Assembly (NCBI GenBank): GCA_963708245.1
Contig: OY970201.1
Span: forward strand, 3,410,001-3,474,000
Direction: 5' to 3'
DNA from: CAVYXK01 sp963708245
GTDB lineage: Bacteria; Pseudomonadota; Alphaproteobacteria; Acetobacterales; Acetobacteraceae
DNA: 64,000 bases
In this document: positions 17,419-26,165 of the stretch, in pieces
Layout: every line of letters begins with the position of its first letter
Numbering within the stretch: position 1 is the first letter of the stretch
Program-made: the position numbers and the translations under genes
The notes under the pieces: model-generated
The model's database searches: none
Seen by the model: the letters and a program-made list of their open reading frames with translations, nothing else
What the model was told of the DNA's origin: nothing

Positions 17419-17877
17419 CTATGCGATCATCCCGAGTCCCGATAGCATTAAGGGCTGCACGGTGCGCGGCGGAGCGCTCGGACCGCGCGCGTGCTGTGGC
17501 CGTGCCTCACCCGCCCCGCATGTCGCCAGCTCTTCCGGCGTCAGCCACTCCATGTGCGCTGGCTTGGTCTCCACCATCTTGCCGACGATCTCAGGCGGGA
17601 CCCCGAGCGCCGCGGCGTCACGGGCCATCTCCATGTTGGCCGCCAGAGTCTCCGGTGTTTCCTGTCCGCCGATAGACGTGCTGTGAACTCCGATGAGGGC
17701 ATCAGGCGCAACCACTCGCTTCGCGCCGGCCGCGAAGATCAAGAAGCACGCCGAGGCGCATGTCGCGCCGGTCGGCACGGCTACCAGAAGGTGCCCCGCC
17801 GAGACGAACAGCCACTGTCGCTGCGTCCGGACGGCGTCGGAGAACAGCTCGGCCCCCAAGAAAGCCACGGCCGGCAT
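17419..17877 (-). CDS. ClpP-fold periplasmic protein fragment (COG3904-like)
   Basis: The core reads ATCASACFLIFAAGAKRVVA, PDALIGVHSTSIGGQET, VPPEIVGKMVETKPAHMEWL and TPEELA. This is the pattern of COG3904 proteins, periplasmic ClpP/crotonase-fold proteins with the active-site-like serine in CASAC and a histidine in IGVHS. The expected upstream strand (GG-rich motif ahead of PTGATC) is unclear and the C-terminal ~25 residues look foreign, so the gene may be damaged at both ends. The signal sequence is not recognisable. Whether these proteins are active proteases is not established. Confidence 0.5.
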   Translation of the reverse strand: MPAVAFLGAELFSDAVRTQRQWLFVSAGHLLVAVPTGATCASACFLIFAAGAKRVVAPDALIGVHSTSIGGQETPETLAANMEMARDAAALGVPPEIVGKMVETKPAHMEWLTPEELATCGAGEARPQHARGPSAPPRTVQPLMLSGLGMIA

Positions 17878-18409
17878 AAACTGCCAGAACGCGCCTCATC
17901 TTCCGATCCTGCGACTACGATCCCCATTTTACCGTCCTTGCTGGGTAGGAACATCTTGGATAATTGGGTCCTCACATTCGACAAGCCACACGGCAAGCTA
18001 ACTGCCGAGGTCGTATCTGACGACCTGCGCATCTCGTTGAACCAACCGTCACCCGGCCCGTCGGCACCAGGAGGTGCGCCGGCCACGATTCCATAGCTAC
18101 AGGGGGATGAGTCACTCGTCCGCTTTAGGGGGGCCGGTCGTTGCACGCGATGCGCACGCAGCGCGTTACAAAGGGCGCACCCGTCGCGGCCCGGCAGCCC
18201 GGCAAGAGGCCGACAAGAAAGCGTGTAAATCGAGCGCGCTCCGCGTGGCCGCGGTGGTCTCGCTATGCCCCGCGGCATGCCGCTGAGCTGGCTGCGACGC
18301 CCTCCCGGGGGGCTTGGCATCGCCTCCGGCGCATCCGACGTATCCCACGTGCTGACCAACAAGCCCAACATGTCATCGCCAAGCCGTCGAAGCGGAAGGA
18401 GTCACGCAG
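17878..18409. other. Region without a recognisable gene
   Basis: About 530 bp. The only coding-like trace is a + strand run, LTFDKPHGKLTAEVVSDDLR (near 17970-18040), without a start or a family. An AAGGAG ribosome-binding site for the next gene lies at its right end. Confidence 0.4.
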
Positions 18410-19276
18410 ATGGGGATGAAAACCAAACTGAGCTTTATGGCCTTATTAGTAGGCGTATTGGTGGTTGCTGGCCTGTCCTATTTGGCCGTCAGCGAGAATA
18501 GACAGCCGGTCGGTCCGAAAGGCTCGACGGCGACGGCCTTGCCACCAGCCTCATCAGCCACGGCAGCGCCGGGCCAGCTTGGCACCCCGATGTCTCCGCC
18601 CGCATCGTCGGCGACGGCTGCCTCGCCCCCAGCCTCGTCAGCGACGGCCGCACCGGGCCAGCTTGGCACCCCGGTGTCTCCGCCCGCATCGTCGGCGACG
18701 GCTGCCTCGCCCCCAGCCTCATCAGCGACGGCCGCACCGGGCCAGCTTGGCACCCCGATGTCTCCGCCCGCATCGTCGGCGACGGCTGCCTCGCCCCCAG
18801 CCTCATCAGCGACAGCCGCACCGGGCCAGCTTGGCACCCCGATGTCTCCGGCGGCATCGTCGGCGACGGCTGCCTCGCCCCCAGCCTCATCAGCGACGGC
18901 CGCACCGGGCCAGCTTGGCACCCCGATGTCTCCGCCCGCATCGTCGACGACGGCTGCCTCGCCCCCAGCCTCATCAGCGACGGCCGCACCGGGCCAGCTT
19001 GGCACCCCGATGTCTCCGCCGGCATCGTCGGCGACGGGTGCTTCACCTTCAACCCCGGCAGTGAGGGCTATGCCTAACGAAGCCGGCATGTCCGAAGCGG
19101 ACCGGCAGCGGGCCCAAGATGCACTGCATCGACTAGGTTACTACGAAGGGCCCGTGGACGGCATCTTCGGTCCGTTAACCCGTGCGGCCATTCGCCAATT
19201 CCAGCACGACATTGGCACCGAAGTTACCGGCCGGTTGACTGCGGCGGAGGCCAACCGCCTGGTCAACACGCACTGA
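18410..19276 (+). CDS. Membrane-anchored peptidoglycan-binding protein with Pro/Ala/Ser/Thr repeat linker
   Basis: The start at 18410 has GGAG about nine bases upstream. An N-terminal membrane helix (SFMALLVGVLVVAGLSYLAV) leads to a ~168-residue linker made of six 28-residue repeats rich in Ala, Ser and Pro. The last ~60 residues form a PG_binding_1 domain (RAQDALHRLGYYEGPVDGIF, TRAAIRQFQHD, TGRLTAAEANRL) of the kind that binds peptidoglycan. The protein probably spans the periplasm, anchored in the inner membrane and reaching the wall. The linker length should vary with repeat number. Confidence 0.85.
   Translation: MGMKTKLSFMALLVGVLVVAGLSYLAVSENRQPVGPKGSTATALPPASSATAAPGQLGTPMSPPASSATAASPPASSATAAPGQLGTPVSPPASSATAASPPASSATAAPGQLGTPMSPPASSATAASPPASSATAAPGQLGTPMSPAASSATAASPPASSATAAPGQLGTPMSPPASSTTAASPPASSATAAPGQLGTPMSPPASSATGASPSTPAVRAMPNEAGMSEADRQRAQDALHRLGYYEGPVDGIFGPLTRAAIRQFQHDIGTEVTGRLTAAEANRLVNTH
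18536..19039 (+). repeat. Six tandem 84-bp repeats (in-frame minisatellite)
   Basis: Six copies of an 84-base unit encode ASPPASSATAAPGQLGTPMS plus PPASSATA. The first copy starts ALPP instead of ASPP. Copies differ by single changes (for example M to V in the second, PP to PA in the fourth, A to T in the fifth). Units are all exactly 84 bp, so the frame is kept and copy number can change without breaking the gene. Confidence 0.95.
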
Positions 19277-19351
19277 TCGCGGACGCCTGCGCCTCGGGGT
19301 TGAACGTGCCGAAGTACCCTCTGAAGGAGCGGACACAAAGATCCTGAACCC

Positions 19352-20076
19352 TCAGCTAATCAGCCAAAGCAGAAAAGGTATAACCGCTGAAAGAAAGAGG
19401 ATTGGCCAAGTAGCAAACTGCAGTAGGCTGAACGCGGCCCTGGCGAGCAACATAAGAAGGTTGGCGCTTGTGCGCCTCTTCACCTTAACTGGGGTATCCA
19501 TATCCCGGGCGCCGTTGGCTCCTTTGTGCCGCGCCCCGGTGTTATCCACCGTGAGCCAGCTCGCCGTCTTGAGCCCGGCGCGCAGCACGTCGCGCGCTTC
19601 TGCGAGTGCTGCCAGCTCAGCGCCCTGGATGTCCATCTTGACGAAATCAACCGTGGCTAGCCCCTCTTGCTCCAGGAAACTGTCGATCGTGGTGGCCGAT
19701 ACCTGGGTTTCTCCGCGCTTACTAGCATGACCGGCCCAGAACCGCTGCTCGCCGATCTCGAACAGGGAATGCGTGCCATCATGAGTATTGATATGGATCG
19801 TGACCCGCCCGTCATTGTCGGCTATCGCCTGCCGGAACACGGGCACGCGGTCGCCAAGATGCGCGAGAGCCGCTGTGCAGGTGATGAAATTGGACGATTC
19901 AGGCTCGAAGGCAAACACATAGCAGTCGGAAAATCACCAAGATCGCGCAGGGCGGATTGGCCGTGATGTGCCCCGACATCCAGGATCACACGTGCGTCCG
20001 GCACCAGCCGTCGCTGATCCTCGAACAGCGTTTCACGAGGCTCAGAGTGCTGACCGGACGCGGAGCCCATGGACAT
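19352..20076 (-). pseudogene. FkbM-family methyltransferase, copy A: frame-split and chimeric at its 3' end
   Basis: The N-terminal frame from ATG 20076 gives LVPDARVILDVGAHHGQSAL, the SAM-binding motif I of FkbM methyltransferases. At a GATTTTCC run near 19930 the frame must shift by one to continue VFAFEPESSNFITCTAALAH and ATVDFVKMDIQGAELAAL. After LAEAR the sequence is not FkbM: it reads LKTASWLTVDNTGARHKGAN, a transposase-like motif, then a C-terminal membrane helix (PILFLSAVIPFLLWLIS). The gene follows the large glycosyltransferase by 20 bp. Copy B at 35.6-36.3 kb keeps the normal FkbM ending. Sugar O-methylation is the family role. Confidence 0.7.
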
Positions 20077-20262
20077 CCCCTATCCACAAGGTGGCGTCAC
20101 GATTCAATCGCTACCGGTTCGGCCGGCGCCACTCGCAGCGACGAGAGCCAGAAATTCGCCCTGCCGCAAGTCCATACGCGGAATTCGACCGGCAAGTGGT
20201 CGGGAGCCATCAGCGCTTCCTCGGGAATCACGAACCCAAGCACGCACCGCAGCGGCCCCGGG
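19608..20262. repeat. Left copy of a 655-bp direct repeat flanking the glycan locus
   Basis: This segment (FkbM 5' two-thirds plus the last ~55 codons of the upstream glycosyltransferase gene) recurs at 35860-36514 in the same orientation, 16,252 bp away. The part around 19850-20200 is nearly identical, and the FkbM 3' portion is more diverged. Homology ends abruptly after GCGGCCCCGGG in both copies. Confidence 0.85.
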
Positions 20263-23200
20263 CTCGTCGGGACAATTCGTTCCTCAGCTAGAAGACGGTT
20301 GCCGGAATCGGTGACGACATCGGCGCGGATCGCGGCCGCGTCCGAGGCATCGGCGAAGTAGAGCTCGAATGTCGCGTGGTATCGTCCCGGCAACAGGGCG
20401 GCATAAGGGCCGTACACGACGGCCTCGTTGATCCCAGGCATAGCCTGGATGACCGTCGCGCTAGCCGCCGACGCGGATGGGACGGCGACCCCGGACGGTG
20501 CTGGCCTGCGCCTGCCTGCCGGCCCCACGCTCAGCAGGGGCAGCCAGTCGAAGCCGCTGATGTCTTCCGCCTCCTGTGCCTCCGTTTCGGTCAGAACAGC
20601 GCCTCGGATCGTCACATTTGCCTGCCCGGCAGTGCGCAGGCGGAACTCGATCCCAAACCAGGACAAAGAGTCGATGAGCGAGGGAGCGATACAGAATCCG
20701 ACGGAAATACGGCCACGCTCCAGGTCGTCGATCCCGACGGGGCGATAGCCAAGGAGATAGGGCCCCGACACCATCTCCAGCCCGAGGCCGATGTCGCCGC
20801 TGTCGAATTCCCGGGAGGCCGAGTGATCCAGTTCGAGAGTAAACTGATAATTTCCCGGCGGCAAATCGAGATAGCCGCCATAGAAGATGTGACCAGCCAC
20901 ACCCGGTACAGCCACGATCGCTGCGTCCGTGTCAGCATTCCGCCTCCCGGCTCCGCCGGCGTGCAGCACAGACAGCAGATCCCTAAATTCGTAATGCAGG
21001 TCGGTGCAATAGCCCTGTCTGATGCGGGTAGCTATTGGGGATCGAGCGGCTCCGATATAGCTGCTGACCACCGACTCGGCCCGGGTGTTAACGTCGACCG
21101 GCGCGACCCGGAGCGAGGTAAGGCAGAAATTGGCCTTGCCGCACGACCATATGCGGAACTCGAGCGGCAAATGGTCGGGCGCGGTCAGCGCTTCGTCCGG
21201 GATCGAGAACGGAAGCACGCACCGCACCGGACTTCGGTTTATCGGGGCAATCCGCTGCTCCGCCAGATATCGGTTGCCGGAATCGGTGACTACGTCAGCC
21301 CGGATCACGGTACCGTCGGGTGCATCGAGGAAGTAGAGTTCGAATATCGCCTGGTAGCGTCCTGGCAATAGGGCAGCACTGGGGCCGTACGCGACCGCCT
21401 CGTTGATCCCAGGCATAGCCTGGATGACCGTCGCGCTAGCCGCCGACGCGGATGGGACGGCGACCCCGGACGGTGCTGGCCTGCGCCTGCCTGCCGGCCC
21501 CACGCTCAGCAGGGGCAGCCAGTCGAAGCCGCTGATGTCTTCCGCCTCCTGTGCCTCCGTTTCGGTCAGAACAGCGCCTCGGATCGTCACATTTGCCTGC
21601 CCGGCAGTGCGCAGGCGGAACTCGATCCCAAGCCAGGACAAAGAGTCGATGAGCGAGGGAGCGATACAGAATCCGACGGAAATACGGCCACGCTCCAGGT
21701 CGTCGATCCCGACGGGGCGATAGCCAAGGAGATAGGGCCCCGACACCATCTCCAGCCCGAGGCCGATGTCGCCGCTGTCGAACTCCCGGGAGGCCGAGTG
21801 ATCCAGTTCGAGAGTAAACTGATAATTTCCCGGCGGCAAATCGAGATAGCCGCCATAGAAGATGTGACCAGCCACGCCCGGTACAGCCACGATCGCTGCG
21901 TCCGTGTCAGCATTCCGCCTCCCGGCTCCGCCGGCGTGCAGCACAGACAGCAGATCCCTAAATTCGTAATGCAGGTCGGTGCAATAGCCCTGTCTGATGC
22001 GGGTAGCTATTGGGGATCGAGCGGCTCCGATATAGCTGCTGACCACCAACTCAGCCTGGGTGTTAACGGCATTAATGCATATGAACCGGCGGGGGATGGC
22101 AGACCGGGCGCGCAGACGGACCTGCTCGGCACGCACGATCAACCGAAAGCTTCGGACCACGGCACGCATAACGGGATCAGTATCGAATTGCCACTCATCG
22201 GTAGTCGCGGCGATGTCGGGCATTCCCCAATCGAACACAAATGCGTCGCACCGCGAGGCAAGCTCAGGAGTGCCCGCCCAGACACACGCGTCTGGCAGTT
22301 CGGGGCCCAGCCAATGTGCTTCTGCCGCAACCATGATCGGCGCTGAGAAGCCCAAGTCCCGCCATGCCGCGGCGAAACACTGGAGAAGCGCGGGCTTGGC
22401 TCCGCACCAGCCGAGCATCGTGCCGCGCCCATAACTCGCGAACACGTCGAGTGCGAACGGGATGACGTGCTCAGTCGCGTAATCCATTCGATTGTAGCTG
22501 TCGCCGGCGTAGCGGGCGCCCAATGTTGTACCCGCCGGCTCGGGTATCGCCATGTGTAGCCCTGCCAGATAGAGGCGGCTTGTTGTATCCGCTCGAAGCT
22601 CCTCGACCAGTTCGTCGGCGAGACCCCAGCTAGCGGCCTGTTCAGGAATATGCGGATCGGTCACTTCGGTGACGAAGGTTTCCATGTCGTTCTGTACCGT
22701 GCCTGGCCGATGTGCCGGCGTCACCTGCCTTGTGTGATCGCAGTGATAGCCGAACATGTCTTCGATAACATCACCGACCCTGCCGTGCAGTAGAAACAGA
22801 CGGCGTGCGACATTCGAATCGACATGCCAGCCGAGCAGCATCAATTCATGAAATCCGTGGATTCGCCATAAATCCTCCCCCAGCATGAGCTGAAAGTCGC
22901 CAGGACCATCGTAGCGAACTGCGGGGTCCGACACCTCGACGATTTCATTCAGGTGGAAGTCTCTCCCCCAGGAACCGACAGCCGCGATGGCGCCGCCAGG
23001 GTCCAGCCAATTCAGGCTCTCCCACAACGACTCTGGCACCTCGAAACGGGGCAGATGGTAGTAGCCGTTCGGCAACGTCTCCGCGATCCCGGACAGCGAT
23101 CTACCGCGTCGCGGGACAAAAATCATGTCAGTGTTGGTCGAAAGCACCCAGCGATTGGCCGAGTTCATGCGCCTGAGTGCGACATTGCGCGCCACCGGCT

Positions 23201-23474
23201 CGAGCGCAATCAGGTGCGTGCGGGTGCTGAAGCGCTCGTGCTGGCTTGGCCGTACCCGTAGAATACGGAGCAGCCGCTTCGCCCGCTCGGTCAGCGTGTC
23301 CTGAATTGCTTCGGGGAAGGTAGGAAAGTCATCCGGCGTGTTGTAATCGACGAAGATGATTTCATCATCGTGGGCGGTCAGCAGTTCCGCCATGCAATTC
23401 AGGCTCAAGGCGGCCCGTTTGTGCAGATTATAGCCGTAATTGTCATTACGGCCATAAAGGATTAGGGACAGCAT
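20097..23474 (-). CDS. Large glycosyltransferase-like protein with duplicated beta-sandwich modules (1125 aa)
   Basis: ATG at 23474 opens MLSLILYGRNDNYGYNLHKR. The first ~300 residues look like a GT-A-type glycosyltransferase (EIIFVDYNTPDD, then WVLSTNTDMIFVPRRG as a likely D-x-D-type donor site, then FHELMLLGWHVDSNVARR). A middle segment (about 300-470) includes YGRGTMLGWCG. Residues ~470-1120 are two near-identical 325-residue modules, each a pair of beta-sandwich-like domains (LPPGNYQFTLELDHSASREF; LLPGRYQAIFELYFLDAPDG) that may bind carbohydrate. There is no signal peptide or membrane helix, so it is probably cytosolic or peripheral. The gene heads an operon with FkbM copy A. Specificity unknown. 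Confidence 0.7.
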   Translation of the reverse strand: MLSLILYGRNDNYGYNLHKRAALSLNCMAELLTAHDDEIIFVDYNTPDDFPTFPEAIQDTLTERAKRLLRILRVRPSQHERFSTRTHLIALEPVARNVALRRMNSANRWVLSTNTDMIFVPRRGRSLSGIAETLPNGYYHLPRFEVPESLWESLNWLDPGGAIAAVGSWGRDFHLNEIVEVSDPAVRYDGPGDFQLMLGEDLWRIHGFHELMLLGWHVDSNVARRLFLLHGRVGDVIEDMFGYHCDHTRQVTPAHRPGTVQNDMETFVTEVTDPHIPEQAASWGLADELVEELRADTTSRLYLAGLHMAIPEPAGTTLGARYAGDSYNRMDYATEHVIPFALDVFASYGRGTMLGWCGAKPALLQCFAAAWRDLGFSAPIMVAAEAHWLGPELPDACVWAGTPELASRCDAFVFDWGMPDIAATTDEWQFDTDPVMRAVVRSFRLIVRAEQVRLRARSAIPRRFICINAVNTQAELVVSSYIGAARSPIATRIRQGYCTDLHYEFRDLLSVLHAGGAGRRNADTDAAIVAVPGVAGHIFYGGYLDLPPGNYQFTLELDHSASREFDSGDIGLGLEMVSGPYLLGYRPVGIDDLERGRISVGFCIAPSLIDSLSWLGIEFRLRTAGQANVTIRGAVLTETEAQEAEDISGFDWLPLLSVGPAGRRRPAPSGVAVPSASAASATVIQAMPGINEAVAYGPSAALLPGRYQAIFELYFLDAPDGTVIRADVVTDSGNRYLAEQRIAPINRSPVRCVLPFSIPDEALTAPDHLPLEFRIWSCGKANFCLTSLRVAPVDVNTRAESVVSSYIGAARSPIATRIRQGYCTDLHYEFRDLLSVLHAGGAGRRNADTDAAIVAVPGVAGHIFYGGYLDLPPGNYQFTLELDHSASREFDSGDIGLGLEMVSGPYLLGYRPVGIDDLERGRISVGFCIAPSLIDSLSWFGIEFRLRTAGQANVTIRGAVLTETEAQEAEDISGFDWLPLLSVGPAGRRRPAPSGVAVPSASAASATVIQAMPGINEAVVYGPYAALLPGRYHATFELYFADASDAAAIRADVVTDSGNRLLAEERIVPTSPGPLRCVLGFVIPEEALMAPDHLPVEFRVWTCGRANFWLSSLRVAPAEPVAIES
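20115..21089. repeat. 975-bp tandem internal duplication, downstream unit
   Basis: Together with 21090-22064 this is an exact-period (975 bp, 325 codons) tandem duplication within the large glycosyltransferase gene. The portion 20428-21060 is almost identical to 21403-22035 (only a handful of substitutions seen), while the rest of the unit is clearly diverged. Confidence 0.9.
21090..22064. repeat. 975-bp tandem internal duplication, upstream unit
   Basis: Partner of the unit at 20115-21089. Each unit begins with codons for NTQAE or NTRAE followed by VVSSYIGAARSPIATRIRQG. Confidence 0.9.
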
Positions 23475-23510
23475 CTGACGCTCCGGTTGTGATAGCTGGA
23501 AAGCTGCATG

Positions 23511-23939
23511 TTACGCGCGGACTCCGATCAATATCCAGCTCGGCCGCACCCAAAAGAGTCGCGACAAACTCGGCCGCCAGTCCTTGAAATGGTCTAGCAC
23601 CGCGCGCATCACCCCCCGGGGCGCCGCGGCCTGCGACAATGTTCGCGGATCGGGGCAGAAGTCGCGCCAGATCACGATACCACCTGGTCTAACCAGGCGC
23701 AGCGCCTGCAGTTCGCAGTTCGGGTAGTAGTCCAGGAATTCTGGATAATAGGCGACGAGTTCGATCGCAGCCTGGCCGGGAATAAGGGTATAGATGGCTC
23801 GCATGCCGGGGTCAGCCGACGGGGAAAGCGGAACGACCTCGCTCTCTGGGTCGAACCCGTTCCGGGAGTGGCCAAGCCTGCTGAACTCGTTTGGCTTCAT
23901 CCCGCCTCCGCCGAGCGATCTTGCCAGTCCCCGTATCAC
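23511..23939 (-). pseudogene. C-terminal part of a class I methyltransferase
   Basis: Only the second half of a SAM-dependent methyltransferase is visible: CELQALRLVRPGGIVIWRDF is the strand-turn after motif III, followed by RGVMRAVLDHFKDW and a final strand, SWILIGVRA. The upstream ~70 residues lack motif I, and the frame continues into the neighbouring amidase remnant. It ends 36 bp upstream of the large glycosyltransferase gene on the same strand, so it is probably the remains of the operon's first gene. Confidence 0.5.
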
Positions 23940-24189
23940 TTCGCCAGCAACTCCGGCACCCTGAACGGCTCCGCCAGTTCGATCGTGCGCGCGGCGCGCA
24001 GTACGACGTCATCGCGATAGTGCGCCGGGCGATCTGCACCGTACTCGGCAGCCCGTTGTCACGCAACCCGATCGGGACCATGATGGCTGGCTGGCGGGTG
24101 ATGCTGAAAGTGAAAGTCCAGGCGCCCATTCCGTCCAGAGCGCCTGCGCCGGATCTGTCCGCCTGGTCGGCGCCATCCAGCTCGAACAA
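23937..24189 (-). pseudogene. Second amidase C-terminal remnant, frame-broken
   Basis: Read leftwards: GAWTFTFSITRQPAIMVPIG and LRDNGLPSTVQIA are the conserved amidase region. A one-base frame change near 24030 then gives HYRDDVVLRAARTIELAEPF and a stop at 23937-23939, the usual amidase end. The catalytic triad region is missing. This is a different amidase from the remnant at 4.2 kb. Confidence 0.65.
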
Positions 24190-24326
24190 AACGACGAGCG
24201 GGCCGTGCAGCGCCGCTACATGCCGCGCAAAGCCGTGCGATTGAGGCCGGCCGCGATTTCGTTCACCCGACCGACGGTTGTGCTGATCCCCTTGATCGCG
24301 GCCGACCGCCCGATCTGTCCCGGGCG

Positions 24327-24518
24327 GTCGAACAGAAAGGCGCCGCGACCCGCGAGATTTCGCACAACCTTCAGCATGTGGCGCAGGGCACTACCGAGGT
24401 CTCTAGCAACATCGCCGGTGTGAACCAAGCTGTCGAGGCGACGGGCGCGGCGGCCGGCCAGGTGCTCTTGGCCGCCAACGAGCTCGCCGGCCGCGCGGGG
24501 CAATTACGACCGATGTGA
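24327..24518 (+). pseudogene. Methyl-accepting chemotaxis protein C-terminal remnant
   Basis: Sixty-three codons read VEQKGAATREISHNLQHVAQ, then GTTEVSSNIAGVNQAVEATG and AGQVLLAANELAGRAGQL before TGA at 24516-24518. This is the coiled-coil C-terminal end of a chemoreceptor signalling domain. The continuing frame (DVNGFFARC) shows one more frame break. The ligand-binding and hairpin-tip regions are absent. Confidence 0.7.
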
Positions 24519-24537
24519 ACGGGTTCTTCGCGAGGTG

Positions 24538-24585
24538 CCGAAGCGGGTAGCTCCCCAGACCGAAGCGGGTAGCTCCCCAGACCAC
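24538..24585. repeat. Two tandem copies of a 22-bp unit
   Basis: The sequence CCGAAGCGGGTAGCTCCCCA plus GA occurs twice in direct succession just left of the IS5-family element. Two copies only, with no palindromic character. It may be a recent slippage duplication. Confidence 0.7.
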
Positions 24586-24675
24586 TGAGGGGTTGCCGGC
24601 GCACGTTAATCCCGGCGGGGCAGACCGAATCGGCTCAGGCAGGCCACTTCTCCGCCGCGATGGCCATTGCTTTAG

Positions 24676-25974
24676 CAGGCTGCGGAAAATCACGAAAGTT
24701 CCGAGCGGCTTGCTTTCCTGGTGGCGATCGGAACACGCTTTGCACATCGATTTTGTGGATTTCTGCTGTGCGGGCGGGCAAAACTCATGCCTTGGGACAA
24801 ACTCCTGGCACTGCTACGCCACGCCGGCCAGCAGCTTCGGGATGCGCACCGCATTGTACGCCACCGCCGCCAGAGTAAACATCCAGCCGACGCGGGCGGT
24901 GCCACGGTGACGTGTCTTGCGTAGACCGCCCACCGTCTTGATCCAGCCGAACACCTCCTCGATGCGCTTGCGCCTGCACTGGCTGATCGCGTAGCCGGCA
25001 TGCCGCGTGGTGCGGCCATCAATGGCGGAGCGACGGTGCTTGTTGTTCTGTGCGACGTGTGGCGTCACCTTCAGCGGCCGCACCTCGGCGACAAAGCCCT
25101 GGGTGTCATAGGCCTTGTCGGCGCCCAGCGTGATGCGCGGGCCGGCCGGCAGGTTCTCGATCATCGCAATCGCCGCCTCGCGTTCCGCCGTGCCGGTGGC
25201 GGTCGTGGTTTGCGCATCCACGATCAGGCCATTGCGGTTCTCCATCAGCACGTGCCCCATGTGGCACAGCTTGGCCTCCTGCCCGGCCGATTTGCGATAC
25301 AGCCGGGCGTCCGGGTCGGTGGTCGAGGCGTGCGTCTCGTTGCTGCGCTGTTCGCCGTGGAAGTCGCGCTCGCCGTTGCGCCCCGCGGCCGGCGGCTGAT
25401 CGCTGCCGTCCTTCGCACGGAAGCTCTTCATCGACGCCCAGGCCTCGATCAGCGTGCCGTCGACCGAAAAATGCTCGCCAGAGAGCAGCGGCGTGACCTG
25501 CGGATCGGCCAGGATCGCCGCCAGAAAGCCGCGCGCGATGTCGCCTTCCAGCAGGCGATCGCGGTTCTTGGTGAACACCGTTACGTCCCACACCGGGGTA
25601 TCCATCGCCAGCCCGACGAACCAGCGGAACAGCATGTTGTAGCTGAGCTGCTGCATCAGTTGACGTTCCGAGCGGATCGAGAACAGCACTTGCAGCAGCA
25701 GTGCCCGCAGCAGCTTCTCCGGCGCGATCGATGGCCGGCCGCCGTCAGCGTAGATCGCCGAGAATGCTGCCGACAGCCGATCCAGCGCGGCATTCACCAG
25801 CCGCCGGATCGCCCGAAGTGGGTGGTCAACGGGGACCAGGCTCTCGGGGCTCACGTAACTGAACAACTGAGCAGTCTGTCGATCCTCGCCGCGCATCCTC
25901 TGCCGCTCCTTGCCGGGGCGGCAGGCACAGAATCAAATCGATTCCGAGCCGGTCAAGCGTTTTTCCGCAGCCTG
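24676..25974 (-). mobile_element. Intact IS5-family insertion sequence with TTAG target duplication
   Basis: The ends share a perfect 14-bp inverted repeat, CAGGCTGCGGAAAA (24676-24689 and, inverted, 25961-25974). The element is flanked on both sides by TTAG (24672-24675 and 25975-25978), matching the YTAR target preference of IS5-type elements. It is 1299 bp long with one transposase gene. A clean duplication and an intact gene indicate recent, probably still functional, insertion into DNA that was already debris. Confidence 0.92.
24814..25896 (-). CDS. IS5-family DDE transposase
   Basis: ATG at 25896 yields 360 residues. The N-terminal DUF772-type domain (SPEKLLRALLLQVLF-like, with RSERQLMQQLSYNMLFRWFV) is followed by a DDE nuclease core: first Asp in HFSVDGTLIEAW, second in LGADKAYD, Glu in RRKRIEEVFGWIK. 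It catalyses cut-and-paste movement of the surrounding element. Full-length and undamaged. Confidence 0.92.
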   Translation of the reverse strand: MRGEDRQTAQLFSYVSPESLVPVDHPLRAIRRLVNAALDRLSAAFSAIYADGGRPSIAPEKLLRALLLQVLFSIRSERQLMQQLSYNMLFRWFVGLAMDTPVWDVTVFTKNRDRLLEGDIARGFLAAILADPQVTPLLSGEHFSVDGTLIEAWASMKSFRAKDGSDQPPAAGRNGERDFHGEQRSNETHASTTDPDARLYRKSAGQEAKLCHMGHVLMENRNGLIVDAQTTTATGTAEREAAIAMIENLPAGPRITLGADKAYDTQGFVAEVRPLKVTPHVAQNNKHRRSAIDGRTTRHAGYAISQCRRKRIEEVFGWIKTVGGLRKTRHRGTARVGWMFTLAAVAYNAVRIPKLLAGVA

Positions 25975-26165
25975 TTAGGGTCGCCGCGAAAGCTGGCCGA
26001 CTACGGACACGTCAGCCCGGGCTCCTTACCCGCATTGACGGAGAAAGTTGCCCCGGCCGGTTGCACGGACCGTGGACACGTGGCAGCAACTCCGCGTGCC
26101 AAGCCTGCGATCTACGTCCGCTCGGACGAAGAGCACAAGGGGGCAGTCTGCGAGAACGTGAAATC

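Noticed and set aside
18536..19039. Possible CRISPR array
   Set aside because: The 84-bp units are contiguous, in frame and have no unique spacers; it is a coding minisatellite.
24538..24585. 22-bp repeats as an IS end or iteron array
   Set aside because: Only two adjacent copies and no inverted partner; the IS5 ends are elsewhere (24676 and 25974).
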